Under the pieces are notes generated by a model. That model made no database searches. It was not told where the DNA came from and saw only the letters and a list, made by a program, of their open reading frames with translations. A stretch of 64,000 nucleotides of DNA, taken from Pseudobutyrivibrio xylanivorans. GTDB lineage: Bacteria; Bacillota; Clostridia; Lachnospirales; Lachnospiraceae. The stretch spans positions 1-64,000 of the forward strand of contig NZ_VTVE01000002.1 of assembly GCF_010906925.1 (NCBI RefSeq), read 5' to 3'. Below are positions 7,690-16,354 of this stretch, in pieces; position 1 is the first letter of the stretch, and each line of letters opens with the position of its first letter. The position numbers were made by a program, and so were the translations under genes.

Positions 7690-9840
7690 TTATTTCTTTG
7701 AAAGCTTCATAGTAAGGGCTATTCTTCCCTTCTTTTCATCCACAGAAAGAACCTCCACATCTACAATATCTCCAACAGAAACCACCTCTAACGGATGCTT
7801 AATATAACGATCAGTCATCTGTGAAATATGAACCAATCCATCCTGGTGAACTCCAATATCTACAAAAGCACCAAAATCGATAACATTTCGAACGGTCCCC
7901 TTAAGCTGCATACCAGGCTTTAAGTCCTTCATCTCAAGAACATCACTCTTAAGGATTGGCTTTGGCATATCTTCTCGTGGATCGCGTCCTGGCTTTTCAA
8001 GTTCCTTTACAATATCCTCTAAAGTCATCTCTCCAACGCCAAGTTCTGTTGATAACTCTTTGATATTTTTTATACTCTTGTGGATTTCCTTAAGTGTTCC
8101 TGATGCAATGTCTTTTACATCAAATCCAAGCTTCTCAAGAAGAGCCTTAGCTGCATCATAACTCTCTGGATGAACAGCTGTAGCATCGAGAGGATTCTTT
8201 CCGCCTGTAATTCGCATGAAACCTGCGCACTGCTCAAATGCTTTTGGTCCAAGCTTAGGAACTTTCTTAAGCTCTGCGCGAGAATTGAATTTTCCATTCT
8301 CCTCACGGTATGCAACGATATTTTTTGCAAGGGTTTTGTTGATACCTGAAACATACTCAAGCAATGATGCCGAAGCTGTATTTAAATCTACACCAACAGC
8401 ATTAACACATGTCTCTACTACTCCTGCAAGGGTCTCATCAAGCTTTTTCTGATTCATGTCATGCTGATACTGACCAACACCTACGGATTTTGGATCAATT
8501 TTAACAAGCTCTGCAAGTGGGTCCTGAAGACGGCGAGCCATAGATGTAGCGCTACGCTGTCCTACATCAAAATTAGGGAACTCTTCTGTAGCAAGCTTGC
8601 TTGCTGAATAAACAGAAGCCCCGGCCTCATTAACGATAATGTATTCAACCTTTTCAGGAATCTCTTTTAACATATCAACGATAATCTGCTCAGACTCACG
8701 GCTGGCTGTTCCATTGCCCAGGGAAATAAGAGATACGTTGTACTTTTTAATAAGGGACTTAATCACCTTTTTAGTCTCCTCTACCTTGTTCTGAGGAGCG
8801 GTTGGATAAACTACTGTTGTATCAAGCACCTTTCCTGTAGCATCCACAACTGCGATTTTACATCCTGTTCTAAAGGCAGGGTCCCAGCCTAATACATTAC
8901 GACCTGCAATCGGTGGCTGCATAAGAAGCTGAGTAAGATTCTTTCCAAATACCTTGATAGCTCCATCCTCTGCCATCTCTGTAAGGTTGTTTCGGATTTC
9001 ATTTTCAATAGAAGGTGCAATAAGTCTTGTGTATGCATCCTCGATTGTTGTCTGCAGAGTCTGATTCGTATTTACGTTATCTCTGCTGATAATTTTCTTT
9101 TCCAAATAATTTAAAATATCATCAACTGGAGCCTCAATGCTCACTTTTAGAATCTTTTCCTTTTCGCCACGGTTAAGGGCAAGGATTCTATGCCCTGGAA
9201 GCTTAGCAATTGCCTCGTCATAGTCGTAGTAATTCTCATAGACCGACTCCGCCTCTGCATCCTTTGCCTTTGAAATAATGCGACCATTTTTAAATGTTTT
9301 CTCGCGAATCCAGGTACGATAATCAGCATCGTCAGAAATGCTCTCTGCAATAATATCACAAGCACCAGCAATAGCTTCATCCGGTGTGTTAACTTCCTTT
9401 TCAGGATTGATAAATGACTTTGCCTCCTCTTCAAGAGACTTGTCTGTCATCTGAAGGATAATAATATTTGCAAGTGGCTCTAAGCCCTTTTCCTTGGCTA
9501 TAGTAGCTCGAGTTCTGCGCTTTGGTCTGTATGGACGATATAAATCATCAACAGCAACCTGAGTGGTTGCCTCAAGAATAGCTTTTTTAAGCTCATCTGT
9601 CAGAAGGCCCTGCTCCTCAATGGACGCAAGACATGTGGCTTTTTTCTCTTCAAGATTTCGTAAATACGTAAGTCTCTCAGAAAGAGCACGTAACTGCTCA
9701 TCATTAAGTCCGCCTGTAGCCTCTTTTCTATAGCGGGAAATGAATGGAACTGTATTCCCCTCATCTAATAATTTCACTGCAGCCTCAACCTGTGCAGGTC
9801 TAACCTGAAGCTCTGTTGCAATCTGTTTAGTAATATCCAT
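7690..9840 (-). CDS. tex: Tex family RNA-binding transcription accessory protein
   Basis: A 716-residue Tex protein with the full architecture: N-terminal helical domain, YqgF-like RNase H fold (FRTGCKIAVVDATGKVLDT near 330), helix-hairpin-helix region (NTASASLLEYVSGI near 490) and a C-terminal S1 RNA-binding domain (LKGTVRNVIDFGAFVDIG, residues ~645-715). Tex proteins are nucleic-acid-binding factors linked to transcription and ribosome-related functions; a specific role here cannot be read from context. It is a single gene with a gap of about 64 nt to the acyltransferase upstream. Confidence 0.95.
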   Translation of the reverse strand: MDITKQIATELQVRPAQVEAAVKLLDEGNTVPFISRYRKEATGGLNDEQLRALSERLTYLRNLEEKKATCLASIEEQGLLTDELKKAILEATTQVAVDDLYRPYRPKRRTRATIAKEKGLEPLANIIILQMTDKSLEEEAKSFINPEKEVNTPDEAIAGACDIIAESISDDADYRTWIREKTFKNGRIISKAKDAEAESVYENYYDYDEAIAKLPGHRILALNRGEKEKILKVSIEAPVDDILNYLEKKIISRDNVNTNQTLQTTIEDAYTRLIAPSIENEIRNNLTEMAEDGAIKVFGKNLTQLLMQPPIAGRNVLGWDPAFRTGCKIAVVDATGKVLDTTVVYPTAPQNKVEETKKVIKSLIKKYNVSLISLGNGTASRESEQIIVDMLKEIPEKVEYIIVNEAGASVYSASKLATEEFPNFDVGQRSATSMARRLQDPLAELVKIDPKSVGVGQYQHDMNQKKLDETLAGVVETCVNAVGVDLNTASASLLEYVSGINKTLAKNIVAYREENGKFNSRAELKKVPKLGPKAFEQCAGFMRITGGKNPLDATAVHPESYDAAKALLEKLGFDVKDIASGTLKEIHKSIKNIKELSTELGVGEMTLEDIVKELEKPGRDPREDMPKPILKSDVLEMKDLKPGMQLKGTVRNVIDFGAFVDIGVHQDGLVHISQMTDRYIKHPLEVVSVGDIVDVEVLSVDEKKGRIALTMKLSKK

Positions 9841-9904
9841 GTTGTAACTCTCTTTCTTTTTATATAAAAAGCTCCTTTTATAAGCCCAAGCTAAATATAG
9901 GATG

Positions 9905-10960
9905 CTATTTATTTACAAATGCTGATTTTACTTTAGCATTTAGATTTCTTACTATTTTCGCTCCTATCCATGTAAGAACGATAGCTAATAAGAATAATGT
10001 AAAGGTCTCTCTACGACTGTATAAAGAAATATCATAATGCTTAAATAACAAAATGATTATCATATGGTGAACTAAAATTATATTCCAACTAATGCCCGAA
10101 ATATAAGTAATCGCCTTATATATTCTCTTTTCAGGATTAATATCCACATCCCTTATTGCTAAAAACATAGTAACAGACCATATGACACATACAATTTCAA
10201 ATGGCTGATTTAAAACTACAGGGAAAATTGCAGTGTAGCCAGCGAGCAGTAAATAAACGAATATGGCCACTGAAATTACAGTGCAAATTATTCTTATATT
10301 TTTTAAAATCTGCTTTTGTCCAACGAGCTCATAAAGGAGCATTCCCACGTAAAAATACAGCAACACAAATAATGGATTGTGCTCCACTTGCATATCAAAA
10401 GGATTGAAAACAAAAAGCATAAATCCACTCCAAAGAGCAAGCACTACAAGCAAAACATATTTGCACTTTTTAACAGCCTTCGCAAAAAGTGGGAAGAATA
10501 TATAGCAAAATACTATACATGACATGAACCACTCTCCAATAAGGTAAAAGTCCAGTCCTCCACTCATCTCCTGTACCATTGCATCTACACCAATAATCGT
10601 AAATACGAAAGTGTAAAGTGGAGAAGTGCTTCCTGCTGCAACATTATTTACTGCAAAGTATGCAAGAAACATTATCGTATATGCGATATAAAATGGAATA
10701 AATAATCCCTTAAATCTTCGGATGTAATATTCTTTTGTAGTCAGCTCATCCTCATGATTATACATAAGCGCATAACCTGAAATAATAAACAAAAACAAGC
10801 TAGCTGGACGAGCCCATATATTAGCAAAATAATTGACCGAAGGCATGATTGGATCTGTGCCATGAGCCAAGTTAATATACTCTATACAAAAATGATATAA
10901 AAATATAAAGATAACACCTATATCTCTGAGGATATCGAGGCCTATAATTCTCTTTTTCAT
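9905..10960 (-). CDS. Acyltransferase 3 family membrane protein
   Basis: 351 residues with about ten hydrophobic segments. It opens with GLDILRDIGVIFIFLYHF, the acyltransferase-3 N-terminal pattern with a candidate catalytic His at the end of the first helix, and RP(A)SLFLFIISGYAL follows. Such proteins O-acetylate or succinylate surface polysaccharides or peptidoglycan. The substrate is unknown and no polysaccharide genes are adjacent. It has its own promoter at 10992-11020 and lies back to back with the lipoprotein on the plus strand. Confidence 0.85.
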   Translation of the reverse strand: MKKRIIGLDILRDIGVIFIFLYHFCIEYINLAHGTDPIMPSVNYFANIWARPASLFLFIISGYALMYNHEDELTTKEYYIRRFKGLFIPFYIAYTIMFLAYFAVNNVAAGSTSPLYTFVFTIIGVDAMVQEMSGGLDFYLIGEWFMSCIVFCYIFFPLFAKAVKKCKYVLLVVLALWSGFMLFVFNPFDMQVEHNPLFVLLYFYVGMLLYELVGQKQILKNIRIICTVISVAIFVYLLLAGYTAIFPVVLNQPFEIVCVIWSVTMFLAIRDVDINPEKRIYKAITYISGISWNIILVHHMIIILLFKHYDISLYSRRETFTLFLLAIVLTWIGAKIVRNLNAKVKSAFVNK

Positions 10961-10991
10961 ATGATTTTCTCCTGTGGATTTTTACTAATTC

Positions 10992-11020
10992 AGTATATAT
11001 AAAATAAAACTCGTTAGCAA
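10992..11020 (-). promoter_or_regulatory. Promoter of the acyltransferase gene
   Basis: TTGCTA (11015-11020), 17 bp, TATACT (10992-10997), about 30 nt before the start codon, reading left. Confidence 0.65.
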
Positions 11021-11050
11021 CTTGCGCCGTCTTGCACATTGTTTTTTCTG

Positions 11051-11079
11051 TTGACAAGATTTACAGCTAGTGATATAAC
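11051..11079 (+). promoter_or_regulatory. Promoter of the plus-strand lipoprotein
   Basis: TTGACA (11051-11056), 17 bp, TATAAC (11074-11079), divergent from the acyltransferase promoter 30 bp away. Confidence 0.75.
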
Positions 11080-11117
11080 CGTATTAATACAAATAATACA
11101 GCTAGGAGATTTATGTT

Positions 11118-11699
11118 ATGAACAAAAAATTTTTAGTACTTCTTATGACAATGGGCTTATCAATTGTAGCCTGTGGAAAAAACGATGACTTTTATAATGA
11201 AGATAACGGATGTGGTGTTGGCCTTGAGGAATGCGCATCAGAGTGTGATTCTGCCGAGGAGTCTCTTCTCACTGCAGAAGATGATAAATTAGAGGTGACA
11301 GTTGAAAACGAAAAGGAAAATATTAGCTTTTCTATTTTAGATGATGGCAAGACTGTTCTCGAGAAACTTGGTGAGCCTGCTAGCACAACTGATGACGGTG
11401 ATTACCACACTAGCAAATACTATAATGCAGGAGAATTGGCATATAGCACTGAAGGAGATACTACAGAGATTGTTGAGTTCAAAAGCTTTAGCAATGACTG
11501 GAAAACAAGCAAAGGCATTACAGTTGGTTCTACTATAGATGAAATTTTAAAAGCTTATGGTGAGTCAGCTTGTGAATATGAGTCAGAAGACGGCGAACAT
11601 ATTATAAGCTATACTTACGAAAACGGCTATAGCATTTACTTTACTATAAATGACAACAACGAGGTAGCCTTCTTCCAGATGTGTATCGGACGTGGCTAA
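11118..11699 (+). CDS. Putative lipoprotein
   Basis: 193 residues. Lipoprotein signal peptide with lipobox SIVAC (Cys near residue 19), an acidic linker, then a domain with GITVGSTIDEILKAYGES, a motif seen in BamE-like small lipoprotein folds; LDDGKTVLEKLGEP earlier may be a degenerate repeat of it. Function is unknown. An AGGAG sits 9 nt before the ATG. It is a monocistronic gene with its own promoter and terminator, one of only two plus-strand genes here. Confidence 0.85.
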   Translation: MNKKFLVLLMTMGLSIVACGKNDDFYNEDNGCGVGLEECASECDSAEESLLTAEDDKLEVTVENEKENISFSILDDGKTVLEKLGEPASTTDDGDYHTSKYYNAGELAYSTEGDTTEIVEFKSFSNDWKTSKGITVGSTIDEILKAYGESACEYESEDGEHIISYTYENGYSIYFTINDNNEVAFFQMCIGRG

Positions 11700-11705
11700 T
11701 ATATT

Positions 11706-11735
11706 AGGAGGTGCTATTCAAGCACCTCCTTTTTC
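11706..11735 (+). terminator. Terminator of the plus-strand lipoprotein
   Basis: Stem AGGAGGTGCT/AAGCACCTCCT around a short loop, then a T-run, 7 nt after the stop codon. Confidence 0.9.
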
Positions 11736-11778
11736 ATTTGTATATATTCTTCATGTATTCTCTTGCATTAAAAAAATT

Positions 11779-12876
11779 CTATTTTAAATTTAGAATTACT
11801 GTATATTCTGGGATTGCCTCACTGCCTATTTTATCTGTTAACCCTATATCCGCTTGTCTATCTGCTATTTTTTTATCATATTCTTCCTTTGAAATAAAAT
11901 GTATATGTTCAAAAACTTCCATAATGTTCATATAGAATTCTTCATTTTTGATTTCCTTAGCATCTACTATTTCATTACTTGTATTATAGAACTCAACACA
12001 ATAATACTTCGGATATTCTTCACTGTTGCTATTCTCGTCAGGAATACTAGCTTCATAAAACATTGGCTTGATTCCATGCGCTTCTGCCGCTTCATTCAGT
12101 TCTTCACATTTCTCATAATCAGTTGAGCCAGCATTTATTTCATAAAACTGTTCCAAATCCATGCCTGGATCCCCACTGTAATCGAAATATCCATACTTGT
12201 AATTTCCATCAGCATCAATTAAAGCAGCCTCATGGTATCGCGATGTACTAATTCCTTGACCATATGTACCTATATAGCCATACTCATTTAAATCATTCCA
12301 ACCATTAGCACCGCATTCGCCATCTAGGGTGTAGATTAGCTGTAGTTCTCCGTCAATATCTTTTATAACAACATAATCATTTGCAAAAGGACCGCTACCT
12401 GACTTTGCTTTAAGGTCTAATGCCAATTCTTTTTTCCCATCATCTCCACAATCTATGTAAGCATATGCTACAGTACCAATTTCTACATTAGCTTTCTTTT
12501 CAAATTCATCTATAAACTCCATAAATGAAATTGACTTATCTCTTATATCACCAAAATCGTACGTCCCATAATTTTCTTCATCGAAAACATTATCGCAATA
12601 AAACGCCAAGCTCAATTCACTCTTTCCCGTGAGAAAATCCCTATATATTTGAGTATCTTGATCTGTGTCATCCTCTGGAAGTATAAGTGCAGTCCCTATA
12701 GACTGTCCCTCATCTTGTTCCTCATTTATTTCTTCATTTTTGTTATCCTTCTCATTATCTTTATCAACTTGTTCAGTATCAATCTTAGTATCATTTGTAT
12801 CTTTTGATACACCGCATGCAGCTAATAATATAATCTGCAAAACCATAACTATACTAATAATTTTTCTGTTTTTCAT
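11779..12876 (-). CDS. Putative lipoprotein, unknown function
   Basis: 365 residues. Signal peptide with lipobox LLAAC (Cys 21), a low-complexity Asp/Glu/Asn/Lys linker (about 25-58), then a globular domain with YAYIDCGDDGKKELALDL, an acidic pattern reminiscent of EF-hand/VCBS-like calcium-binding loops, and a second DADGNYKYGYFDYSGDPG loop. I do not recognise the family. It converges with the plus-strand lipoprotein and has its own promoter with a dyad. Confidence 0.8.
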   Translation of the reverse strand: MKNRKIISIVMVLQIILLAACGVSKDTNDTKIDTEQVDKDNEKDNKNEEINEEQDEGQSIGTALILPEDDTDQDTQIYRDFLTGKSELSLAFYCDNVFDEENYGTYDFGDIRDKSISFMEFIDEFEKKANVEIGTVAYAYIDCGDDGKKELALDLKAKSGSGPFANDYVVIKDIDGELQLIYTLDGECGANGWNDLNEYGYIGTYGQGISTSRYHEAALIDADGNYKYGYFDYSGDPGMDLEQFYEINAGSTDYEKCEELNEAAEAHGIKPMFYEASIPDENSNSEEYPKYYCVEFYNTSNEIVDAKEIKNEEFYMNIMEVFEHIHFISKEEYDKKIADRQADIGLTDKIGSEAIPEYTVILNLK

Positions 12877-12913
12877 AAACTACTATCCTCCCGTATTGAA
12901 TGACATTCTTTTC

Positions 12914-12944
12914 ACATAGTATTTTACTTTCTGTACTATGTCAA
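12914..12944 (-). promoter_or_regulatory. Promoter with inverted repeat for the lipoprotein
   Basis: -35 TTGACA (12939-12944), 17 bp, -10 TACTAT (12916-12921). The 8-bp arms ACATAGTA and TACTATGT (12914-12921 and 12934-12941) lie over the two promoter boxes, so the repeat may be an operator or merely follow from the two box sequences. Confidence 0.65.
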
Positions 12945-12997
12945 GTAATACAGTTCTCGTACCATCTTACCATACTACCAATATACAAAAGCACAAT

Positions 12998-13027
12998 AAA
13001 AAAGGGGTAGGATGTTTCCTACCCCTT
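12998..13027 (-). terminator. Terminator of the glycerol operon
   Basis: Minus-strand stem AAGGGGTAGG/CCTACCCCTT, six-nt loop, then T-run, 30 nt after the last gene of the operon. Confidence 0.9.
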
Positions 13028-13057
13028 AAAATGAACCACTAACCCCGTCCCCTAGGG

Positions 13058-13423
13058 TCAAATTTTTTCTACGTTGCGTGTGGCTACTACGTCAACGCCT
13101 GTGCCGCAGACATTTTTAACTACCACGTCGCCTATGCGGATTGGTGCGGACATAACTGCTGCATCAATTTCTTTCATGACTGCATCAATTTTGTCCTTAG
13201 GTATGTTAGATTTAGTCTTCACTGAAACGCGAGGCTTGTCTCCTCCTAGGATAACAGCTGTAGATGTGACTGTACGCTCTGGATGAGTAACTTCATTTCT
13301 TGCATATTTATCACCGATGCCACAGGTGTTACCTGTCACTGAAACAACCTCTCCATTTTCTAATTCTACCGTAATGGCACAACCCATTGGGCAGCCGATA
13401 CATGTTAATTCTCTCTTTTCCAT
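13058..13423 (-). CDS. DUF1667 protein of the glycerol-3-phosphate oxidase cluster
   Basis: 121 residues. N-terminal cysteines CIGCPMGCAI (residues 8-17) with two further Cys (C33, C107) look like metal or Fe-S ligands. DUF1667 proteins are regularly encoded directly after the two flavoproteins found here, and are assumed to be a small electron-transfer partner. It is the last gene of the operon, 15 nt after the FAD reductase. Confidence 0.9.
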   Translation of the reverse strand: MEKRELTCIGCPMGCAITVELENGEVVSVTGNTCGIGDKYARNEVTHPERTVTSTAVILGGDKPRVSVKTKSNIPKDKIDAVMKEIDAAVMSAPIRIGDVVVKNVCGTGVDVVATRNVEKI

Positions 13424-13438
13424 TTTATCTTCTGCCTC

Positions 13439-14701
13439 CTATTCATTTTCTATCTTTACAGTTATTTTCTTAAGACCTGATTTTTCTTTCAACTTGTCCT
13501 TAAGTAAAATAACCTGCTCCATTTCACCTGGAGCCATGATACGTTTTTTGTTGTGCATTACACGCTCGTCGTCAAAGTAAACACTCACGAATGAATCCTT
13601 GTACACTGCTCCTACACGGAAACGAACTGTAAGTTTATCATCCATTCTGTCTACATTGATTGTAGAAGGCACAGTGTATCTAGCACCTTCTGTAGCAACA
13701 ATCTCAATATCTGATTTCGCATCAGAAAGTTCACCCTTAACAAACTTGGCTGCATTCTGACCAGCTCTGTCTGCCTCCTCTGAGACATAGTCCACAAGGT
13801 CATGAACATGAAGAACATTACCGCAAGCAAACACGCCTGGAATATTTGTTTCAAGTGATTCATTGACTATTGGTCCACTTGTGATAGGGCTCATCTCAAC
13901 TCCTGCATTTCGTGAAAGCTCATTTTCTGGAATGAGTCCACAGGAAAGAAGAAGGGTATCACATGTGTATCTCTCCTCTGTACCTGGGATTGGCTTGCCC
14001 TTACCATCAACCTCAGCGATAGTAACTGCTGTTACTTTTTCCTTGCCTTCAATATCAACAACTGTATGCGAAAGCTTAAGAGGAATTCCAAAGTCATCTA
14101 GGCACTGTACAATATTTCTCTTTAAACCACCTGAATATGGCATAAGCTCTGCAACAACTTTTACCTTGGCACCCTCTAGTGTCATACGGCGTGCCATAAT
14201 AAGGCCAATATCACCAGATCCTAAAATTACTACTTCTCTACCTGGCATGTAACCTTCAATATTTACAAGACGTTGAGCAGTACCTGCCGAGAAAATACCT
14301 GCCGGTCTAAAGCCAGGAATATTTAAAGCTCCTCTTGGGCGCTCTCTGCATCCCATGGCAAGGATAACAGCCCCTGCCTTTATCTGGTACATTCCATCCT
14401 CACGGCTCATAGCTGTTACAACTCTGTCTTCAGAGATATCCATTACCATTGTGTTAAGCTTGTACTCTATTTTTGCATCTAATACTTTTTCAATAAATCT
14501 ATAAGCATACTCTGGACCAGTAAGCTCTTCTTTAAATGTGTGGAGTCCAAAACCATTGTGGATGCACTGATTTAAAATTCCACCTAGCTCCTTATCTCTT
14601 TCCAATATAAGGATTTTATCTACTCCGGCATTTCGTGCTGCAACAGCTGCTGCAAGTCCTGCTGGGCCGCCGCCAACAATAACAATATCATAGTTCATCA
14701 T
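13439..14701 (-). CDS. FAD/NAD(P)-dependent oxidoreductase of the glycerol operon
   Basis: 420 residues; a two-dinucleotide-fold flavoprotein. The FAD-binding IVGGGPAGLAAAVAARNAG is at the N-terminus, the second Rossmann motif VVILGSGDIGLIMARR near residue 155, and the FAD-contacting FACGNVLHVHDLVD near 293. It overlaps the preceding gene by 1 nt (TAATG). It probably forms, with the GlpA-like protein and the DUF1667 protein, an oxidase or dehydrogenase passing electrons from glycerol 3-phosphate to NAD(P) or a quinone-like acceptor; which one is not visible. Confidence 0.9.
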   Translation of the reverse strand: MMNYDIVIVGGGPAGLAAAVAARNAGVDKILILERDKELGGILNQCIHNGFGLHTFKEELTGPEYAYRFIEKVLDAKIEYKLNTMVMDISEDRVVTAMSREDGMYQIKAGAVILAMGCRERPRGALNIPGFRPAGIFSAGTAQRLVNIEGYMPGREVVILGSGDIGLIMARRMTLEGAKVKVVAELMPYSGGLKRNIVQCLDDFGIPLKLSHTVVDIEGKEKVTAVTIAEVDGKGKPIPGTEERYTCDTLLLSCGLIPENELSRNAGVEMSPITSGPIVNESLETNIPGVFACGNVLHVHDLVDYVSEEADRAGQNAAKFVKGELSDAKSDIEIVATEGARYTVPSTINVDRMDDKLTVRFRVGAVYKDSFVSVYFDDERVMHNKKRIMAPGEMEQVILLKDKLKEKSGLKKITVKIENE

Positions 14702-16161
14702 TACTGCTCGCCTCCCTTCTGATTTTTGGTGCGCTCAATAACGATATTTGAACGACCACCACTCTTTGTTATTTCTTCATAATCAAGGCCGAGCTCTCTG
14801 TGAAGAATTTCCATTGTCTTTGGAGAACAGAAACCTGCCTGACATCTTCCCATTCCAGCTCTCGTTCTTCTCTTTACTCCGTCCAATGAACGAGCTCCAA
14901 GTGGTCTGTGAATTGCATCAAGAATTTCTCCCTCTGAAATAGACTCACAGCGGCAAATAATGTTACCATACGCCGGATTTTTCTTAATTAATTCATTTCT
15001 TTCTTCAATGGATAGATTTTCAGGATTCATTACATCCTTACGCTTACTAATCCAGTTAGCCTTAGGAGTAAGTCCCATCATATCCTTTAACATATTTCCA
15101 ACCATTTCGCCTATGGCTGGGCTTGAGGTAAGACCAGGAGACTCAATAGCTGCACAATCAATAAAATTCTTTGCTCCCTTTACCTCACCGATGATAAATT
15201 CATGGCGAGCCTCGTGAGCACGAAGACCTGCAAATGATGTGATTACCTTTCTCATTGGAAGGTTTTTCACATGGTCATTAGCCTTTGCAATAAGGTCATT
15301 GATTCCTTCTGCAGTTGTGTTTGTTCCTTCTTTGTCATCAATATCTATTGCTGTTGGTCCAACAATAAGATTTCCATGAACTGTAGGTGAAACAAGCACG
15401 CCTTTACCAAGATTTGTTGGCTGTGGGAAAATCGTATGACTAACATGATTTCCTACTTCTTTATCAAGTAAGCAGTAATCTCCTCTTCTTGGGATAATCT
15501 CAATTTTGTCATCATCCTCACTTACCATATTGTGAATCACGCCTGAATAAACGCCTGCAGCATTTACTACGTATCTAGAAACATACTCACCATTGTTAGT
15601 GCGAATGTGCCACAATCCATCCTCGCTCTTTTTAATATCTTCTACCTTGGTATTAAATCTAAAATCAACTCCATTTACATTTGCATTTTCTGCCATTGCA
15701 ATACATAGCTTAAATGGGCAGATAATACCGCCAGTTGGTGCATAAAGTGCTCCTTCTACGTTGTCAGAAAGATTTGGTTCCATCTCAAGTGCCTCTTCAC
15801 GGCTCAAGATTTTCATACCCTTTACACCGTTTTTAATACCTCTGTCATAGAGATCCTGAAGCCCTGGAAGTGCTTCCTTGTGGATGCATACAACCATGGA
15901 ACCATTTCTTTTGAACGGAATGTCCAAATCACGGCAAAGGTCGTCCATCATCTCGTTTCCTCTGACATTTAATTTTGCCATTAATGATCCAGCTGCTGCA
16001 TCAAAGCCTGCATGTACAATTGCCGAATTAGCTTTTGAGGTACCCTCACATACATCCTCACATTTTTCTAGTACACAGACATTTGCCTCATAGCGTGAGA
16101 GTTCTCTTGCAATTGCGCTACCGGAAACGCCTGCGCCTATGATTATGACATCATACAACAT
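14701..16161 (-). CDS. glpA: Glycerol-3-phosphate dehydrogenase, GlpA-like with BFD [2Fe-2S] domain
   Basis: 486 residues. DAO-type FAD domain (VIIIGAGVSGSAIARELSRY at the N-terminus, EGTSKANSAIVHAGFD next) fused to a C-terminal BFD-like [2Fe-2S] domain with CRC, then CQAGFC (about residues 401-445). This is the GlpA arrangement that oxidises sn-glycerol 3-phosphate to dihydroxyacetone phosphate under anaerobic conditions. A terminator stands in front of the gene (16195-16247), so its expression is probably attenuated relative to glpK/glpF. Confidence 0.88.
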   Translation of the reverse strand: MLYDVIIIGAGVSGSAIARELSRYEANVCVLEKCEDVCEGTSKANSAIVHAGFDAAAGSLMAKLNVRGNEMMDDLCRDLDIPFKRNGSMVVCIHKEALPGLQDLYDRGIKNGVKGMKILSREEALEMEPNLSDNVEGALYAPTGGIICPFKLCIAMAENANVNGVDFRFNTKVEDIKKSEDGLWHIRTNNGEYVSRYVVNAAGVYSGVIHNMVSEDDDKIEIIPRRGDYCLLDKEVGNHVSHTIFPQPTNLGKGVLVSPTVHGNLIVGPTAIDIDDKEGTNTTAEGINDLIAKANDHVKNLPMRKVITSFAGLRAHEARHEFIIGEVKGAKNFIDCAAIESPGLTSSPAIGEMVGNMLKDMMGLTPKANWISKRKDVMNPENLSIEERNELIKKNPAYGNIICRCESISEGEILDAIHRPLGARSLDGVKRRTRAGMGRCQAGFCSPKTMEILHRELGLDYEEITKSGGRSNIVIERTKNQKGGEQ

Positions 16162-16194
16162 AGTTTTTTCTCCTACCTTTTACATATTCTTTTG

Positions 16195-16247
16195 AAAAAA
16201 GGAGTCGGCAATTAGACGCATCTCATCATGCGTTCAATACCGACTCC
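16195..16247 (-). terminator. Terminator or attenuator before glpA
   Basis: Outer stem GGAGTCGG/CCGACTCC (16201-16208, 16240-16247), inner stem ACGCAT/ATGCGT with loop GATGAG, then six T on the minus strand. It lies inside the operon, 34 nt before the glpA start codon. In Bacillus subtilis a leader terminator ahead of glpD is overcome by GlpP; this could be the equivalent. Confidence 0.8.
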
Positions 16248-16292
16248 AATCCTCAGTGTATCAATAATAAAGTTTAAAAAATGGTTACAGGT

Positions 16293-16311
16293 TTCAGTAT
16301 TGAATACTGAA
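16293..16311. repeat. Perfect 19-bp palindrome
   Basis: TTCAGTATTGAATACTGAA, 9-bp arms with one central base, between glpF and glpA. No clear promoter overlaps it. Its half-site TACTGAA is the same heptamer as in the dyad at 7523-7537 but in the opposite arrangement. Confidence 0.6.
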
Positions 16312-16354
16312 TTAATAATAACTCACATAGATTACATTTCTGTGAACAGTTCTT

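Noticed and set aside
16321-16346. CRP-like site TCACA...TGTGA near glpF
   Set aside because: Arms are in the reverse order to a CRP site and the organism type is not expected to use CRP this way.
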